A DNA stretch of 64,000 nt from Amycolatopsis sp. 195334CR (GCF_017309385.1 NZ_JAFJMJ010000002.1:2480001-2544000), one strand, 5' to 3'. Shown: positions 23,594-33,107, counted from the stretch's first letter. Notes: a model not told the origin generated them from the sequence alone. A program made the numbers and translations.

Positions 23594-24799
23594 ATGACCA
23601 GCAGTTTCGGCGTGTTCCTCGGCCTTGACGTCGGCAAGGGCAGCCACCACGCGGTGGGCCTGGATCCGGCTGGCAAGCGGCTGCATGACGGGCCCTTGCC
23701 CAACAGCGAACCCAAACTTCGCGCGTTGTTCGACAAGCTCGCCCAGCTCGGTCCGCTGCTGGTCGTGGTTGATCAGCCAGCCACGATCGGCGCGCTGCCG
23801 GTCGCCGTCGCCCGCGCAGCCGGTCACCAAGTCGCCTATCTGCCCGGGCTGGCGATGCGCCGCATCGCCGATCTCTACCCGGGCAAGGCCAAAACCGATG
23901 CTCGCGACGCGTTCATCATCGCCGACGCGGCCCGCTCGCTGCCGCACACGCTGCGCCCGGTCGACGTCGGGGACGACACCCTGGCCGAGCTGGAAGTGCT
24001 GGTCGGCTTCGACGACGACCTGGCCGGCGAAGCCACCCGGATCGCCAACCGCATCCGCGGGCTGCTCACCGGCGTCCACCCCGCCCTCGAACGCGCGATC
24101 GGCCCGAAGATCAGTCATCCGGCGGTCCTGGAAATCCTGTCCCGTTGCGGTGGCCCCACCGGAATCCGCAAGGCCGGGCGCCGCAAACTCACTGCCATCG
24201 CGAAGGTTCACGCCCCGCGCATGGGCGACACACTCGTCACCGCGATCCTCGACGCACTGGACGAGCAAACCGTCACCGTCCCCGGAACCACCGCCGCGGA
24301 CACCGTGCTGCCCAGACTCGCCGACAGCCTCAAAACCGTGCTCCAGCAACGCACACAACTCGCCACCGAGGTCGAGGAGATTCTCGATGCGCACCCTCTT
24401 GCCGGGGTCCTGACCTCGATGCCCGGCATCGGGATCAGGACCGCCGCCCGCATCCTGCTCGAAATCGGCGACGCCTCCAACTTCGCCAGCTCCGCCCACC
24501 TGGCCGCCTACGCCGGCATCGCCCCGGTCACCCGCACCTCGGGCACCAGCATCAAAGGCGAACACCCCGCCCGCACCGGCAACCGCAAACTCAAACGCGC
24601 GTTCTTCCTCGCCGCCTTCGCCGCACTGCACGACCCGACCAGCCGCGCCTACTACGACCGCAAGAGAGCCGAGGGCAAGAAACACAACGCCGCCCTCATC
24701 TGCCTCGCCCGACGACGCTGCGACGTCCTCTACGCCATGCTCCGAAACGGAGCCCGCTACCGACACCCCGAACCAACCCACGCCGCAGCAGCCGCTTGA
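23594..24799 (+). CDS. IS110-family transposase
   Basis: A 401-residue protein. The N-terminal RuvC-like DEDD domain shows GLDVGKGSHH, VVVDQPATIG and YPGKAKTDARDAFIIAD. The C-terminal transposase_20 domain has SMPGIGIRTAARILLEIGD, the serine-containing second half typical of the family. IS110 elements recombine through a serine/DEDD mechanism guided by a structured RNA from their non-coding ends. The ATG at 23594 is the family start. The frame is intact. No terminal repeats are expected for this family. Confidence 0.9.
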   Translation: MTSSFGVFLGLDVGKGSHHAVGLDPAGKRLHDGPLPNSEPKLRALFDKLAQLGPLLVVVDQPATIGALPVAVARAAGHQVAYLPGLAMRRIADLYPGKAKTDARDAFIIADAARSLPHTLRPVDVGDDTLAELEVLVGFDDDLAGEATRIANRIRGLLTGVHPALERAIGPKISHPAVLEILSRCGGPTGIRKAGRRKLTAIAKVHAPRMGDTLVTAILDALDEQTVTVPGTTAADTVLPRLADSLKTVLQQRTQLATEVEEILDAHPLAGVLTSMPGIGIRTAARILLEIGDASNFASSAHLAAYAGIAPVTRTSGTSIKGEHPARTGNRKLKRAFFLAAFAALHDPTSRAYYDRKRAEGKKHNAALICLARRRCDVLYAMLRNGARYRHPEPTHAAAAA

Positions 24800-24843
24800 C
24801 AAACTCATAGGGACACCCCCCCCGGGAATCGGACACCGGGGTT

Positions 24844-25711
24844 TCATGCTGCGTGGGTGGTGGGTGGACTGTAGCTGCTGCGGGTTTCGTGTGGGGTGCG
24901 GTAGCCGAGTGTCGAATGTAGACGATCGTGGTTGTAGTAGGCCAGGTAAGCGAACACGGCCTGGCGGGCCTGGTGACGAGTGGTCCAGGTTCGGGTGCCG
25001 ATCTCGGTTTTGAGGGTGGCGAAGAACGACTCCGCGACGGCGTTGTCGTAGCAGGAACCCGCCCGACCCATTCGAGGGCCGGACACCCAGCGCGGTCAGG
25101 GTCCGGCGGAATTCCGCCGACTTGTACTGCGTGCCGCGATCGGAATGGAACACCGCGTCCTTGCCGATGAGGCCACGGCCGGCGGCGAGAGTGAGTGCGT
25201 CACAGGCCAGATCGGCGCGCAAGTACCTGCTCATCGCGTGCCCGACGACTTCACAGGTATGCAGATCGAGCACGGTCGCCAGATACAGCCAGCCCGCCTC
25301 GGTGGGCAGATAGGTGATATCACCGACCAGCCGACGCCCAGGCGCCACGGCGGTGAAATCCCGCCCGATCACATCCGCAGGAGCAACCGCAGCGCGCTCT
25401 GGCCTGGTCAGGCAGTGCCGCCGGCGCCGGGTGAGCCCGACGATCTCCCGCTCCCGCATCACCCGCTCGACCCGTTTGTGGTTGACCACCCGACCACGGC
25501 GCCGCAACTCCGCGGTCACCCGGGGACTGCCGTAAGCACCCCGGTGACCAGCATGGATCTCGGCGATCTCACCCGCGGCGCGTTCCTCCCGGGCCGGCGC
25601 CGCGGCCAGCCACTCATAAAACCCCGGGCGGCGCACCCGAAGAACACGGCACAGCCGGGCGACACCGAAGACGTCGCGATGTTCGGAGATGAACCGGTAG
25701 CTGCAGGTCAA
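24844..25711 (-). pseudogene. IS3-family transposase OrfB, frameshifted
   Basis: The frame from a TTG at 25711 (YRFISEHRDVFGVARLCRVL) holds the HTH_21 and the first two catalytic aspartates of an IS3-type DDE integrase (VGDITYLPT, VFHSDRGTQYKSAEF). Near 25085 a one-base change shifts the frame; the rest continues as MGRAGSCYDNAVAESFFATL with the catalytic glutamate and ends AYYNHDRLHSTLGYRTP. All catalytic residues are present but on two frames, so the transposase is inactive unless frameshifting occurs. It sits 44 bases from IS110, tail to tail. Confidence 0.8.
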
Positions 25712-25785
25712 CGACCCATCTCCTGCGCGAAATAGGCGGCTGCCTTCCGCAAAAGACGTGAATCAAGCACCAGCACCGCGCCGTT
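25708..25785 (-). pseudogene. IS3-family OrfA, C-terminal remnant
   Basis: Just upstream of OrfB the minus strand reads LDSRLLRKAAAYFAQEMGR, the end of an IS3 OrfA coiled coil. The stop overlaps the OrfB start, as usual. Everything before it is missing; the sequence passes directly into a TnsA-like relic, so the left part of the IS was lost. Confidence 0.5.
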
Positions 25786-26195
25786 GGCGGAATCGTCCTC
25801 CAGCAGGACCAGGAAGCCCGGAATGTGCCGCCGGCGCTTCCCGGCCGGGGTACCCCCACCACGGCCAGCACGGTTGCGACACGATCCGCACCACGCTCGA
25901 GTCGAAGTCCAGCGCGACCAAGTGATCCCACTCCACCCACGACTCGAACCCGATCCAACCGCCCATCGTGGCCGACCAGCACCAGCCGGGGTAATTCCGC
26001 CGCCCGCGGTAGAGCAGAACGAACCAGCTCGGCGACCACGTCCGGCATGAACGACCAGGGCACGCGCTGTTCGGCGCCGTCCTCGGCGACGAAGAACGAA
26101 TCTGGCCCCGACCATGACCTGTCGTCGAGCGCGAGGTCCGTGTCCGCGGTTGCTGGCCAGGCAGCCGCCGGTTGGTGTCGAAGCGTCTCGTTCAC
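25786..26195 (-). pseudogene. TnsA-like endonuclease fragment of a Tn7-type element
   Basis: The minus strand starts MNETLRHQPAAAWPATADTD and continues WSFMPDVVAELVRSALPR. After a frame change it reads GWIGFESWVEWDHLVALDFD and SSVVRIVSQPCWPWW, the core of actinobacterial TnsA-like heteromeric transposase endonucleases (E and D catalytic positions visible). A further frame change follows before the gene is cut by the IS3 remnant. Together with the TnsB-like pieces at 1640 and 5308 and a TnsA tail at 54534, it shows that Tn7-like elements were active here. Confidence 0.55.
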
Positions 26196-26228
26196 TTCGA
26201 CACCGACCGAGCGCTTGTTGGCGTCCAG

Positions 26229-26600
26229 TTAACAGCCGCGCAAGAGCGAACTGATCTCCTCCTGTAGCGGAATCGCGGGGCTTAGTGACTTACCGACCCT
26301 CACAGACTGCCCGGTGTAGTGGGCTCCTTCGAAGGCACACCAGGGCACGCTGGTGCGGTTCCAGAGCACGTTGATCTGGTTGTCCATGTTGACCGCTCTG
26401 AGGTCAGGGATGCTGACCTGGGTGGCCAGCCTTCTGCTGGAGTCGTGGTTCCAGGCGCACAACCACCCTGTGGGGCACTCCAGGGTCGCGCTCGGGGCCG
26501 TGTCGGCGGGGCTCTGCGTCGCCGTGGTGGCGGTTGCCGGTGTGGTTGCGGCGAGGATGGCGAGGCCCACCGCGGAGCAGAGGCTGGTGATCCAGGGCAT
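26229..26600 (-). CDS. Secreted crystallin-like protein, peptidase-inhibitor I36 type (copy 2)
   Basis: A 123-residue protein with a signal peptide (MPWITSLCSAVGLAILAATT). The mature part holds ECPTGWLCAWNHDSSRR, NVLWNRTSVPWCAFEGAHYT and ISSLLRGC, the cysteine and Trp pattern of Streptomyces I36-type inhibitors / beta-gamma-crystallin-like proteins. It lies directly downstream of a paralogue. The ATG at 26600 has AACGGAG upstream. Such proteins are exported and can inhibit proteases; the target is unknown. Confidence 0.7.
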   Translation of the reverse strand: MPWITSLCSAVGLAILAATTPATATTATQSPADTAPSATLECPTGWLCAWNHDSSRRLATQVSIPDLRAVNMDNQINVLWNRTSVPWCAFEGAHYTGQSVRVGKSLSPAIPLQEEISSLLRGC

Positions 26601-26616
26601 GACGGTGGCTCCGTTC

Positions 26617-27009
26617 TCAGCAGGCGCCGCGGCGCAGGGAGCTGATGTTGTTGTCCCTGCCGTACTGGGAGGTGTTGCCCTGCCAGTTGCCCACGGACCA
26701 CGGATCTCCGGAGTAGTTGGTGTTGAGGTAGGTGCACCAGAGGGCCCCGGTCCGGTTCCACAGCGAGGACACTCGGTTGTCCAGGCCGAAGTCGCCGAGG
26801 TCGGGTGTGCCGATCTGGAAGCGGGCCATCGTCCCCTGGCCGCCTGTGCCCGACCACACGCAGAACCAGCCGCTGGGGCAGTCGCTGTAGGCGGTGATCG
26901 ACACGTCCGTTTCGGTGTGGCGCGGCCCCGCCGAGGCGGCAGTAGCCGGTGCGACCGCGGCCAGTGCGACAAGTCCGAGTGCGACGCCGAGCTTGGTGAA
27001 CCAGCGCAT
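26617..27009 (-). CDS. Secreted crystallin-like protein, peptidase-inhibitor I36 type (copy 1)
   Basis: A 130-residue protein with a clear Sec signal (KLGVALGLVALAAVAPATA, cleavage near ASA-G). The mature part contains CPSGWFCVWSGTGGQG, VSSLWNRTGALWCTYLNTNY and NNISSLRRGAC, the I36/crystallin-like pattern with paired cysteines. The downstream gene is a tandem paralogue 16 bases away, so they form an operon. Its start faces the nSTAND1 gene, and the 170-base gap must hold both promoters. Confidence 0.75.
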   Translation of the reverse strand: MRWFTKLGVALGLVALAAVAPATAASAGPRHTETDVSITAYSDCPSGWFCVWSGTGGQGTMARFQIGTPDLGDFGLDNRVSSLWNRTGALWCTYLNTNYSGDPWSVGNWQGNTSQYGRDNNISSLRRGAC

Positions 27010-27180
27010 TTTTGTGCCTTTCCGTGTTTGCGCTGCCGGACGGTCCGGCTGCGCGGCCTCCTGGGTAAGCGAGGCAGTGCCACCGGTGTAGGCCTGATGG
27101 GTTGTCCGGCGCCGGAGTCGTGGACGCCGGACAACAACCTCCGGACAATGGACGATCGACTCGGGGAGGGGTTGGGGACA

Positions 27181-30120
27181 GTGCCGCGTGCTGAGCGACC
27201 GCTGGAACTGGATGGGTCGTTGCTGACGATGTTCGCCGCTGACCTGCGAGAACTGCGTAGGAAGGCGGGGAGTCCGCCGTATCGGGAGCTGGCTCGGCGA
27301 TCACATTTCTCCTCCACCACGCTGTCGGACGCGGCGGGAGGGCGCCGTCTGCCCAGCCTCGACGTGACGCTGGCCTACGTCCGGGCGTGCGGCGGCGACG
27401 TCGAGCAGTGGGAGCGGCAATGGCGTGCCGCCGCGGCGGAGTTGCACACCTGCAGCCCGGTCGACGATGAAGGCGATGACCAGCCGGCGCCCTACGTCGG
27501 GTTGCGCGCGTATGGCCCTGACGACGCCGCGATGTTCTTCGGGCGAGAGCGGCTTGTTGATGATCTGGTGGCGCGGTTGGCGAGGCAGAGATTCGTGGCG
27601 GTGTTCGGGCCGTCGGGGTCCGGGAAGTCCTCGGTGTTGCGCGCGGGGCTGATCCCGCAGTTGGGTGGCATCGTCCTCTGTTTCACCCCGGGGCCTCACC
27701 CGGTCGAGGAGTGCGCGATCCATCTCGCGCGGGTCACCGGTGACCTTCCCGGGAGAGTGCACACCGAACTGGCTGGTGAGCCGCGCGCCCTGCACCGCTT
27801 CGTGCGGCAAGCTCTGGCAACCGAACCAGCCGAAGCCGAGATCGTCCTGGTCGTGGACCAGTTCGAGGAACTGTTCACCCTGTGTACCGACAAGCAGGAA
27901 CGGGAGCGTTTCACCACCCTCATCCTCACCGCGGCCAGCGTGCCGCGGAGCCGTTGTCGTGTGGTGCTCGGCGTCCGCGCCGACTTCTACCCGCACTGTG
28001 CGCGTCTGCCAGAGCTGGTCGAAGCGCTTCAGGATGCCCAGGTCACCGTGGGTCCCATGGCACCGGACGAACTGCGGCGGGCTATCGTCCAACCTGCTGT
28101 TCAGGCCCGGTGCGCGGTCGAAAATAGTCTGCTCGCCACGCTGGTAACGCAGGCTCACGGGCAGCCAGGCGCGCTGCCGCTGTTCTCCCACGCTCTGCTG
28201 CAGACCTGGTTCCGCCGCAAAGGCCATACCCTCACCTTGGCCGGCTACCAGGCCACGGGCGCATTCGACGGCGCGCTGGCCAACACTGCTGAGGCCGTGT
28301 TCACCGGGCTCGATGAAGGTGGGCAAACCATCGCCCGGGACCTGTTCCATCGCCTCGTCACGGTTGGGGAGGACACTGAGGGGACCAAACGCCGAATCGG
28401 CGCCGACGAACTCGGCGATGATCCAGCCCTCGCCGACGTCGTCGCCCAGCTGGTCCAGGCACGGCTGTTGGTGCAGGATCATGGCGGTCTCGAACTCGCC
28501 CACGAAGTCCTTATCAAGGCATGGCCGCGCCTTGCTGGTTGGCTTGCTGAGGACGGTGACGGGCTGCGCGCCCAGCGCGAACTCACCGAGGCGACGGCGG
28601 CATGGGAACGCCACGACCGGCATGACACCGCGCTCTTGCGTGGGACGAGGCTGGCTGTCCTTACCGACTGGGCCAACCGCGCCAGCGCACCCAACAGCAA
28701 GGAAAGGGCGTTCCTTGACGCCAGCGTCGCCGCCGAGCATCGCGAGCAGGCGGCGAAAAAGCGATCCATACGCCAGCAACGCCGTCTGATCGCCGTCCTC
28801 ACGGTGCTCCTGCTCGTCGCGGCGACCGCCACGATATACGCCAGCAACGCCGAGAAGCGGGCGGTTCTCGAGCGCAACACCGCCTTGGCCCTCGGGGTCA
28901 CCAGTCAAGTCGTGGAATTGAGCCAGACCAGTCCTTCGCTCGCAGCGCAGCTCAGCCTGGCCGCCTACCGGCTTGCGCCAACACCTGCAACTCGCGACAG
29001 CTTGATCGCCATGTCCGGAGTAACCAGCAAAGCTGTTCTCCAATCAGGCGCGGCAACCGCCTCAGCCATTCGAGGAAGCGGCCAGGCATTTCTGGTCGGC
29101 GACCTCGAACGGGACCGCACTATCTTGTGGAACAAAAACCAGGACGATCTTTCGCTCGGCGACCTGCCTGGCGGCGTTGAAGCAAGCATGAGCGACGACG
29201 GAATGGTAGCGACAATCGACCGAGAGAACCGGGTACATATATCAGACGCGACAGAGCTAAAACCTCCGACGGAAATGGCAATCCTGCCCGGTACCTACGG
29301 TCATGCGCTGGTAAGCCCTAATGGTCGCCTGCTCGCCGCCGCGGAGACCATCCGCGAGCAAACCTCAACCGCGAGTCCGCCGATATGGACACTCAACGGC
29401 ACCGTGCGAATCTGGGACCTCGCCGACCCTCGCCGGCCTCATCAAACAGGAACACTGAATGCCGCCAGCCTGCGTTCTTTTGCAGGCAGCGAGGCTCTCG
29501 CAACCTCTCCCCATCTCGGCCCCGTGCATCCCGCACTGGATAGCAACTCCCTCCGGGTTTTGGCGGACAGCAAGTCCATCAAGCTATGGAAGTTGTCCGC
29601 GACAGGGGAGCCATTTTCGGCCACAGAGCTACTGCCTTCGGGCAGTCCTCGCGTAGATCTATATTTCTCCTCGCACGGCAAACTTGCCGTTACCAAAAAG
29701 AGCGACTACGAGACCATGACCGTCTGGGACCTGCACGATCAGCTTCAGCCAACACAGCGGGCGCCCAGCAATATCGGCGTAAGAGGCCTCACTGCAGCTC
29801 ATTTCAGCAAAACCGACCAACTTGTGGCACTCGGGAGCGCGGGCGAAGTTCTAGTGCAAGACATTAGAATCAACCATACGTTAACAAGAATCAGCCTTCC
29901 GGGTCGTCAGGGCGTCGTTAAAGCCTTGGCCTTCGGAGATAACGATCGCAGCCTCGTCGGAATCACGTCGGGGCCAGGAGTCGAAACCTATGCCTGGCGC
30001 TGGGAGCTTGATCCCGAGACAGCGGCTGCCGCCGTGTGCAAGGACCAGAAGGTCTCAATACGCCCTGCTGAGTGGGAAGCCTACTTCCCTGAGGTGAAGT
30101 TCCAGTCGCCATGTCCTTAG
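27181..30120 (+). CDS. HTH / nSTAND1 / WD40-type membrane STAND ATPase
   Basis: A 979-residue protein from the GTG at 27181, preceded by GGGGAGGGG; an ATG at 27148 is possible but has no ribosome site. Residues 15-90 are an XRE-type HTH (ELARRSHFSSTTLSDAAGGR). A nSTAND1 ATPase follows: FFGRERL, P-loop GPSGSGKSS (143-151) and Walker B LVVDQFEELF. A hydrophobic helix near residues 533-555 (LIAVLTVLLLVAATATIYAS) probably anchors it in the membrane. The last 400 residues form a degenerate WD40-like propeller (GTVRIWDLADP, MTVWDLHDQ) whose codon use is clearly lower in GC than the rest. STAND proteins of this plan are sensors; the input is unknown. Confidence 0.85.
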   Translation: MPRAERPLELDGSLLTMFAADLRELRRKAGSPPYRELARRSHFSSTTLSDAAGGRRLPSLDVTLAYVRACGGDVEQWERQWRAAAAELHTCSPVDDEGDDQPAPYVGLRAYGPDDAAMFFGRERLVDDLVARLARQRFVAVFGPSGSGKSSVLRAGLIPQLGGIVLCFTPGPHPVEECAIHLARVTGDLPGRVHTELAGEPRALHRFVRQALATEPAEAEIVLVVDQFEELFTLCTDKQERERFTTLILTAASVPRSRCRVVLGVRADFYPHCARLPELVEALQDAQVTVGPMAPDELRRAIVQPAVQARCAVENSLLATLVTQAHGQPGALPLFSHALLQTWFRRKGHTLTLAGYQATGAFDGALANTAEAVFTGLDEGGQTIARDLFHRLVTVGEDTEGTKRRIGADELGDDPALADVVAQLVQARLLVQDHGGLELAHEVLIKAWPRLAGWLAEDGDGLRAQRELTEATAAWERHDRHDTALLRGTRLAVLTDWANRASAPNSKERAFLDASVAAEHREQAAKKRSIRQQRRLIAVLTVLLLVAATATIYASNAEKRAVLERNTALALGVTSQVVELSQTSPSLAAQLSLAAYRLAPTPATRDSLIAMSGVTSKAVLQSGAATASAIRGSGQAFLVGDLERDRTILWNKNQDDLSLGDLPGGVEASMSDDGMVATIDRENRVHISDATELKPPTEMAILPGTYGHALVSPNGRLLAAAETIREQTSTASPPIWTLNGTVRIWDLADPRRPHQTGTLNAASLRSFAGSEALATSPHLGPVHPALDSNSLRVLADSKSIKLWKLSATGEPFSATELLPSGSPRVDLYFSSHGKLAVTKKSDYETMTVWDLHDQLQPTQRAPSNIGVRGLTAAHFSKTDQLVALGSAGEVLVQDIRINHTLTRISLPGRQGVVKALAFGDNDRSLVGITSGPGVETYAWRWELDPETAAAAVCKDQKVSIRPAEWEAYFPEVKFQSPCP

Positions 30121-30327
30121 ACCGCATCTCAGCCGAGGCGCAGCACGGCCACGTTCCCCGCGCATAACAGCCCGGCGCGACTACGACTCGGCCCCGATGC
30201 TGCAGCTGATGGCGCTCACCGTGCCGCGCAGCGGCAGGTTCACCTGCTAGTGACCCACTCGGCGGCGGACCGCTCGGACCGCCATCAGCACCGACACCCT
30301 CTTCTGACCCCCGTTCGGGGCGGTACT

Positions 30328-31527
30328 TCAGGAGGTGTTCCGTGGTGGCCGCCAGCTGCGGGTCCAGGTCGGGTTGGGGGTCTCGTGCCGGGGTGTGGTG
30401 GCGATGCCCCAGGCGGCAAGAGCGACGCTGCGCCACAGGTAACTGGAGTTCGGTCTGTGCTTCGCGGCGCTGGTCGCGTGGAGGTGGCGATAGCGGCTGT
30501 GACCGGTGAACTGGAATGCTTCCCAGCCGGTTTTGTTACCGGACATGTTGGCGTAGCGGTGGATGTAGCCGCGGATGCGGTCGTGCTGGAGCAGCCACCA
30601 TCGGTCGGAGTCGGTGTACTGCACCAGCTGCCAGCCGTCGCCGAGTTCGGCGAGGTCCGCCGCGACCGAGGGCCGCTCCGGACCGACCTTGTCGGAGTCG
30701 TCGGTGTGAGGTGGCGACGGAGCTGGCGATTCTTCGAGCGCGAGGCCGCGGCGTTCGGCGATGCGGCGCAGGTGAGTCAGGCAGCGCGGACAGTCCGGCG
30801 GCGCGACGGTCACCGGTCCGAGTGGCATCGGCGCCGAACGGGACGCCGACTCGCACAAGGCTCGGCCGCCGCGGTGCGGGCGGCTTCCGCGCGTGTCCGT
30901 GTCCGGGACCGCGTGGCGGGCCTGGCCGTAGGTGCCGCCGTGTCGGCTCAGCTCCGGCCGGACCCGCACGATGACCGGAAGCACGGCGCGGTTGCGGTCC
31001 CACCGTTGCTGCTCGCCGGGATCGACCACCTCCCACAGCTCGGCGTCCCGTTCGCGCAACTGCTCCCGGATGTCGGCGATCACCGCCTGCATCCCCGGGT
31101 GCGCCCACATCCCGCTGGTGTGGTCGGCTGCGTCGAGGTAGCGCAGCTCGATCTGGCGGCCGAGGTGGTAGTACGCCTCGGCCGCGACGGCCTCGGTGAG
31201 CGCGCGGGCGCTCTCGACACTGCGGTCCGGCCCGGCGAACGCGCCCCGGAAATCGGCGTCGGACAGCACCTCGAACAACGGCTTCCCCGATCGGGGGTGG
31301 ACGATGAACCAGTGCCCTCGCGGAACACGGATCGCTTCTTTTCCTTCTCCGAGAAGGATTGCCCGGTCCGGGAGGTTTCGTCCGCCGGAGAATCGGGTGT
31401 AGTCGAATGGCACGTGCGGTTTCAGGCCCAGCGTGCGCGCCAAGCCGCGGATCTCGACCTCACGCACCACATCCGGTTCGGCCGGGTACTGCACCGCCAT
31501 CACGTGGTCCCGCGCCGTGAACTTCAC
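30328..31527 (-). CDS. Hypothetical mobile-element-like protein (399 aa)
   Basis: A soluble protein of 399 residues. The first 190 form a compact domain (FTARDHVMAVQYPAEPDVVR, GHWFIVHPRSGKPLFEVLSD), then a proline-rich linker with CPRCLTH, and a C-terminal part with WQLVQYTDSDRWWLLQHDR. I do not recognise the family; similar proteins occur in actinomycete integrative elements and prophages. The ATG overlaps the stop of the preceding gene by ATGA, so the three genes 32446-30328 form an operon. Confidence 0.6.
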   Translation of the reverse strand: MKFTARDHVMAVQYPAEPDVVREVEIRGLARTLGLKPHVPFDYTRFSGGRNLPDRAILLGEGKEAIRVPRGHWFIVHPRSGKPLFEVLSDADFRGAFAGPDRSVESARALTEAVAAEAYYHLGRQIELRYLDAADHTSGMWAHPGMQAVIADIREQLRERDAELWEVVDPGEQQRWDRNRAVLPVIVRVRPELSRHGGTYGQARHAVPDTDTRGSRPHRGGRALCESASRSAPMPLGPVTVAPPDCPRCLTHLRRIAERRGLALEESPAPSPPHTDDSDKVGPERPSVAADLAELGDGWQLVQYTDSDRWWLLQHDRIRGYIHRYANMSGNKTGWEAFQFTGHSRYRHLHATSAAKHRPNSSYLWRSVALAAWGIATTPRHETPNPTWTRSWRPPRNTS

Positions 31528-31844
31528 CGCTCATCACCCACCGGACCTTCGTCGACCGCGACGACGCCGGTATGAAGCGCCTGCTCACTGGCCGGGGTGA
31601 GGGTGACGACGAAATGGTCGGCGAACTCCTCGGTCGCCGGCATCGGTTTGCCGTGTTTGATCGCCACGCCGTGCGGGTTGATCAGCCCGAGGTCGCGAAG
31701 CCCGCGCGCTCGCGCGGTCAGTTTCTGGTGGCGGCCGCCGTCGACGCGGCCGTAGTAGCTGTGGCTGCCCATATTGCAGACCTCGCCTACCGCGACGGCA
31801 CGCAGCAGCGCGACCTGCGGGGAGGTCAGTTTTGGTGCGCTCAT
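31524..31844 (-). CDS. Small winged-helix-like hypothetical protein (106 aa)
   Basis: A 106-residue protein starting MSAPKLTSPQVALLRAVAVG, with AAV..VCNMGSHSYYGRVDGG and an ARGLRDLGLINPHG helix. The pattern of a short N-terminal helix bundle and a LRDLGLI turn resembles small winged-helix DNA-binding proteins. The ATG follows CCGAT without a strong ribosome site, but its stop is coupled to the next gene. Middle gene of a three-gene operon. Confidence 0.55.
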   Translation of the reverse strand: MSAPKLTSPQVALLRAVAVGEVCNMGSHSYYGRVDGGRHQKLTARARGLRDLGLINPHGVAIKHGKPMPATEEFADHFVVTLTPASEQALHTGVVAVDEGPVGDER

Positions 31845-31858
31845 CTCGGATCGGTCCT

Positions 31859-32446
31859 TCACAGCGGGAGGTATTCGCGGATCTTGCCCTTGACGTGCGG
31901 GCGCGGGTCGCCGAGCGTCAGGCCGAGGGTCGGCAGCCGCCGGGCGATCTGCAGCTCGGTCAGCGGTTTGGTGACCGGGACGTCGGCGTAGCCGCGGTCG
32001 TCGGTGCTCCATGCGTCCGGGTCGGAGTCGACGGCCCGGACCCGGGCGACGACGCCGTTGACGACGTAGACGATTGCCTTGAGCCGCGGCCGGCGGGCGG
32101 GGGCGATCGGGAACCACTTGCGGTCGGCCTCCAGCTGCACTTTCTCGCTGGCGCCGGTTTCGCCGTAGCGGCGGTTGGTGTCGGCGTCGACCTTGCCGGG
32201 CCGGGTGTTGCGGTAGACGACCAGCGCGCAGTCTCGGCCGTCCTTGTGGGCGGCCAGCTGTTTGTAGAGGGTGGAGCGGGCCACGTGGAAGGTCTCGGCG
32301 ATCTCGGCGACGGTGTCCTCGCCCGCGTCGTACATGCGCTGGGCCTGGTCGAGCTGGTGCTGGGTCAGCTTGGCCGGGCGGCCGCCGCCCCGGCCGCGGG
32401 CCCGCGCCGAGGCCAGCCCTTCCAGGGTGCCTTCCCACGCTCGCAC
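31859..32446 (-). CDS. Resolvase-type HTH protein lacking the catalytic domain
   Basis: The first 70 residues match the C-terminal half of Tn3-type resolvases: GLASARARGRGGGRPAKLTQ, then a DEDTVAEIAETFHVARSTLYK-type helix-turn-helix (EIAETFHVARSTLYKQL). The N-terminal serine-recombinase domain is absent and there is no ATG; the frame begins at a GTG. The remaining 125 residues (LVVYRNTRPGKVDADTNRRY...) are of unknown family. It is either a truncated recombinase fused to another protein, or a small regulator built from the same HTH. First gene of the operon reaching 30328. Confidence 0.55.
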   Translation of the reverse strand: MRAWEGTLEGLASARARGRGGGRPAKLTQHQLDQAQRMYDAGEDTVAEIAETFHVARSTLYKQLAAHKDGRDCALVVYRNTRPGKVDADTNRRYGETGASEKVQLEADRKWFPIAPARRPRLKAIVYVVNGVVARVRAVDSDPDAWSTDDRGYADVPVTKPLTELQIARRLPTLGLTLGDPRPHVKGKIREYLPL

Positions 32447-32564
32447 GGCAAGGTCAGACCGCGATGTTCACCACGCTTTTCGCCACGGTTCCCGCAACGC
32501 CTGGAACCCACGATGAGCGGGGGCACGACCGGGACCGATCCCGGACGGCAAACCGAAAGGGACC

Positions 32565-33107
32565 ATGATCATGACCTGCACGATCGACACGACCGCGGCC
32601 AGCCATACCTGGAACCTGTGTGCCCCGGGCGGTGCGGCGGGGCTGACCGCCACGGTGGCGACTGCCACCCGCGCCGGGACCCCGGGCCTGAACTGCGACG
32701 CGTCGGCGGTCGCCCACTACGCCACTGCCGGCACCGTCGCCGCCGCCGTCGTCGACGGCAAAGGCACCAGCGAGGCGACCGCCACGGCCGCGTGGCTGTG
32801 CACCGAAACCGCGGTCCAGCTCGCCGCCCGCCACGGCGCGCTGACCGGGTTGCTCACCGCCGGGCAGCTGCTCGCCGACCCCGGGAGCAAGTTCGTTGAG
32901 GTCGACGGGGTCGCCGCGGTCGCCGTCGTCCGACCCGGCTCACCCACCACCGTCGTGCACGACCGGCTGACCGTGCTCGTGCGTGAGCACCAGCGCGACC
33001 CGAAGGCCCTCGCCGACACGCTTGTCGCCGAGGCTGCCCGCTGCGCACCCTCGGATGATCGCGACGACGCCACCGCCGTCGTCATCACCGTAAGCATGGC
33101 CGCCTGA
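32565..33107 (+). CDS. PP2C-like protein phosphatase domain, shortened
   Basis: A 180-residue protein. AAAVVDGKGTSEATATAAWL resembles the metal-site strand of PPM/PP2C phosphatases (usually DGVGG) and the C-terminal DDRDDATAVVITV resembles their final DNATAVV strand. The middle of the domain, with the GDSR-type segment, is missing, so catalysis is doubtful. GAAAGGGACC lies before the ATG; a second ATG two codons on is equally possible. Divergent from the resolvase-HTH operon. Confidence 0.5.
   Translation: MIMTCTIDTTAASHTWNLCAPGGAAGLTATVATATRAGTPGLNCDASAVAHYATAGTVAAAVVDGKGTSEATATAAWLCTETAVQLAARHGALTGLLTAGQLLADPGSKFVEVDGVAAVAVVRPGSPTTVVHDRLTVLVREHQRDPKALADTLVAEAARCAPSDDRDDATAVVITVSMAA

Noticed and set aside
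27301..29043. A 580-codon minus-strand frame opposite the nSTAND1 gene
   Set aside because: The plus-strand gene has P-loop, Walker B and HTH motifs; the antisense frame has none.
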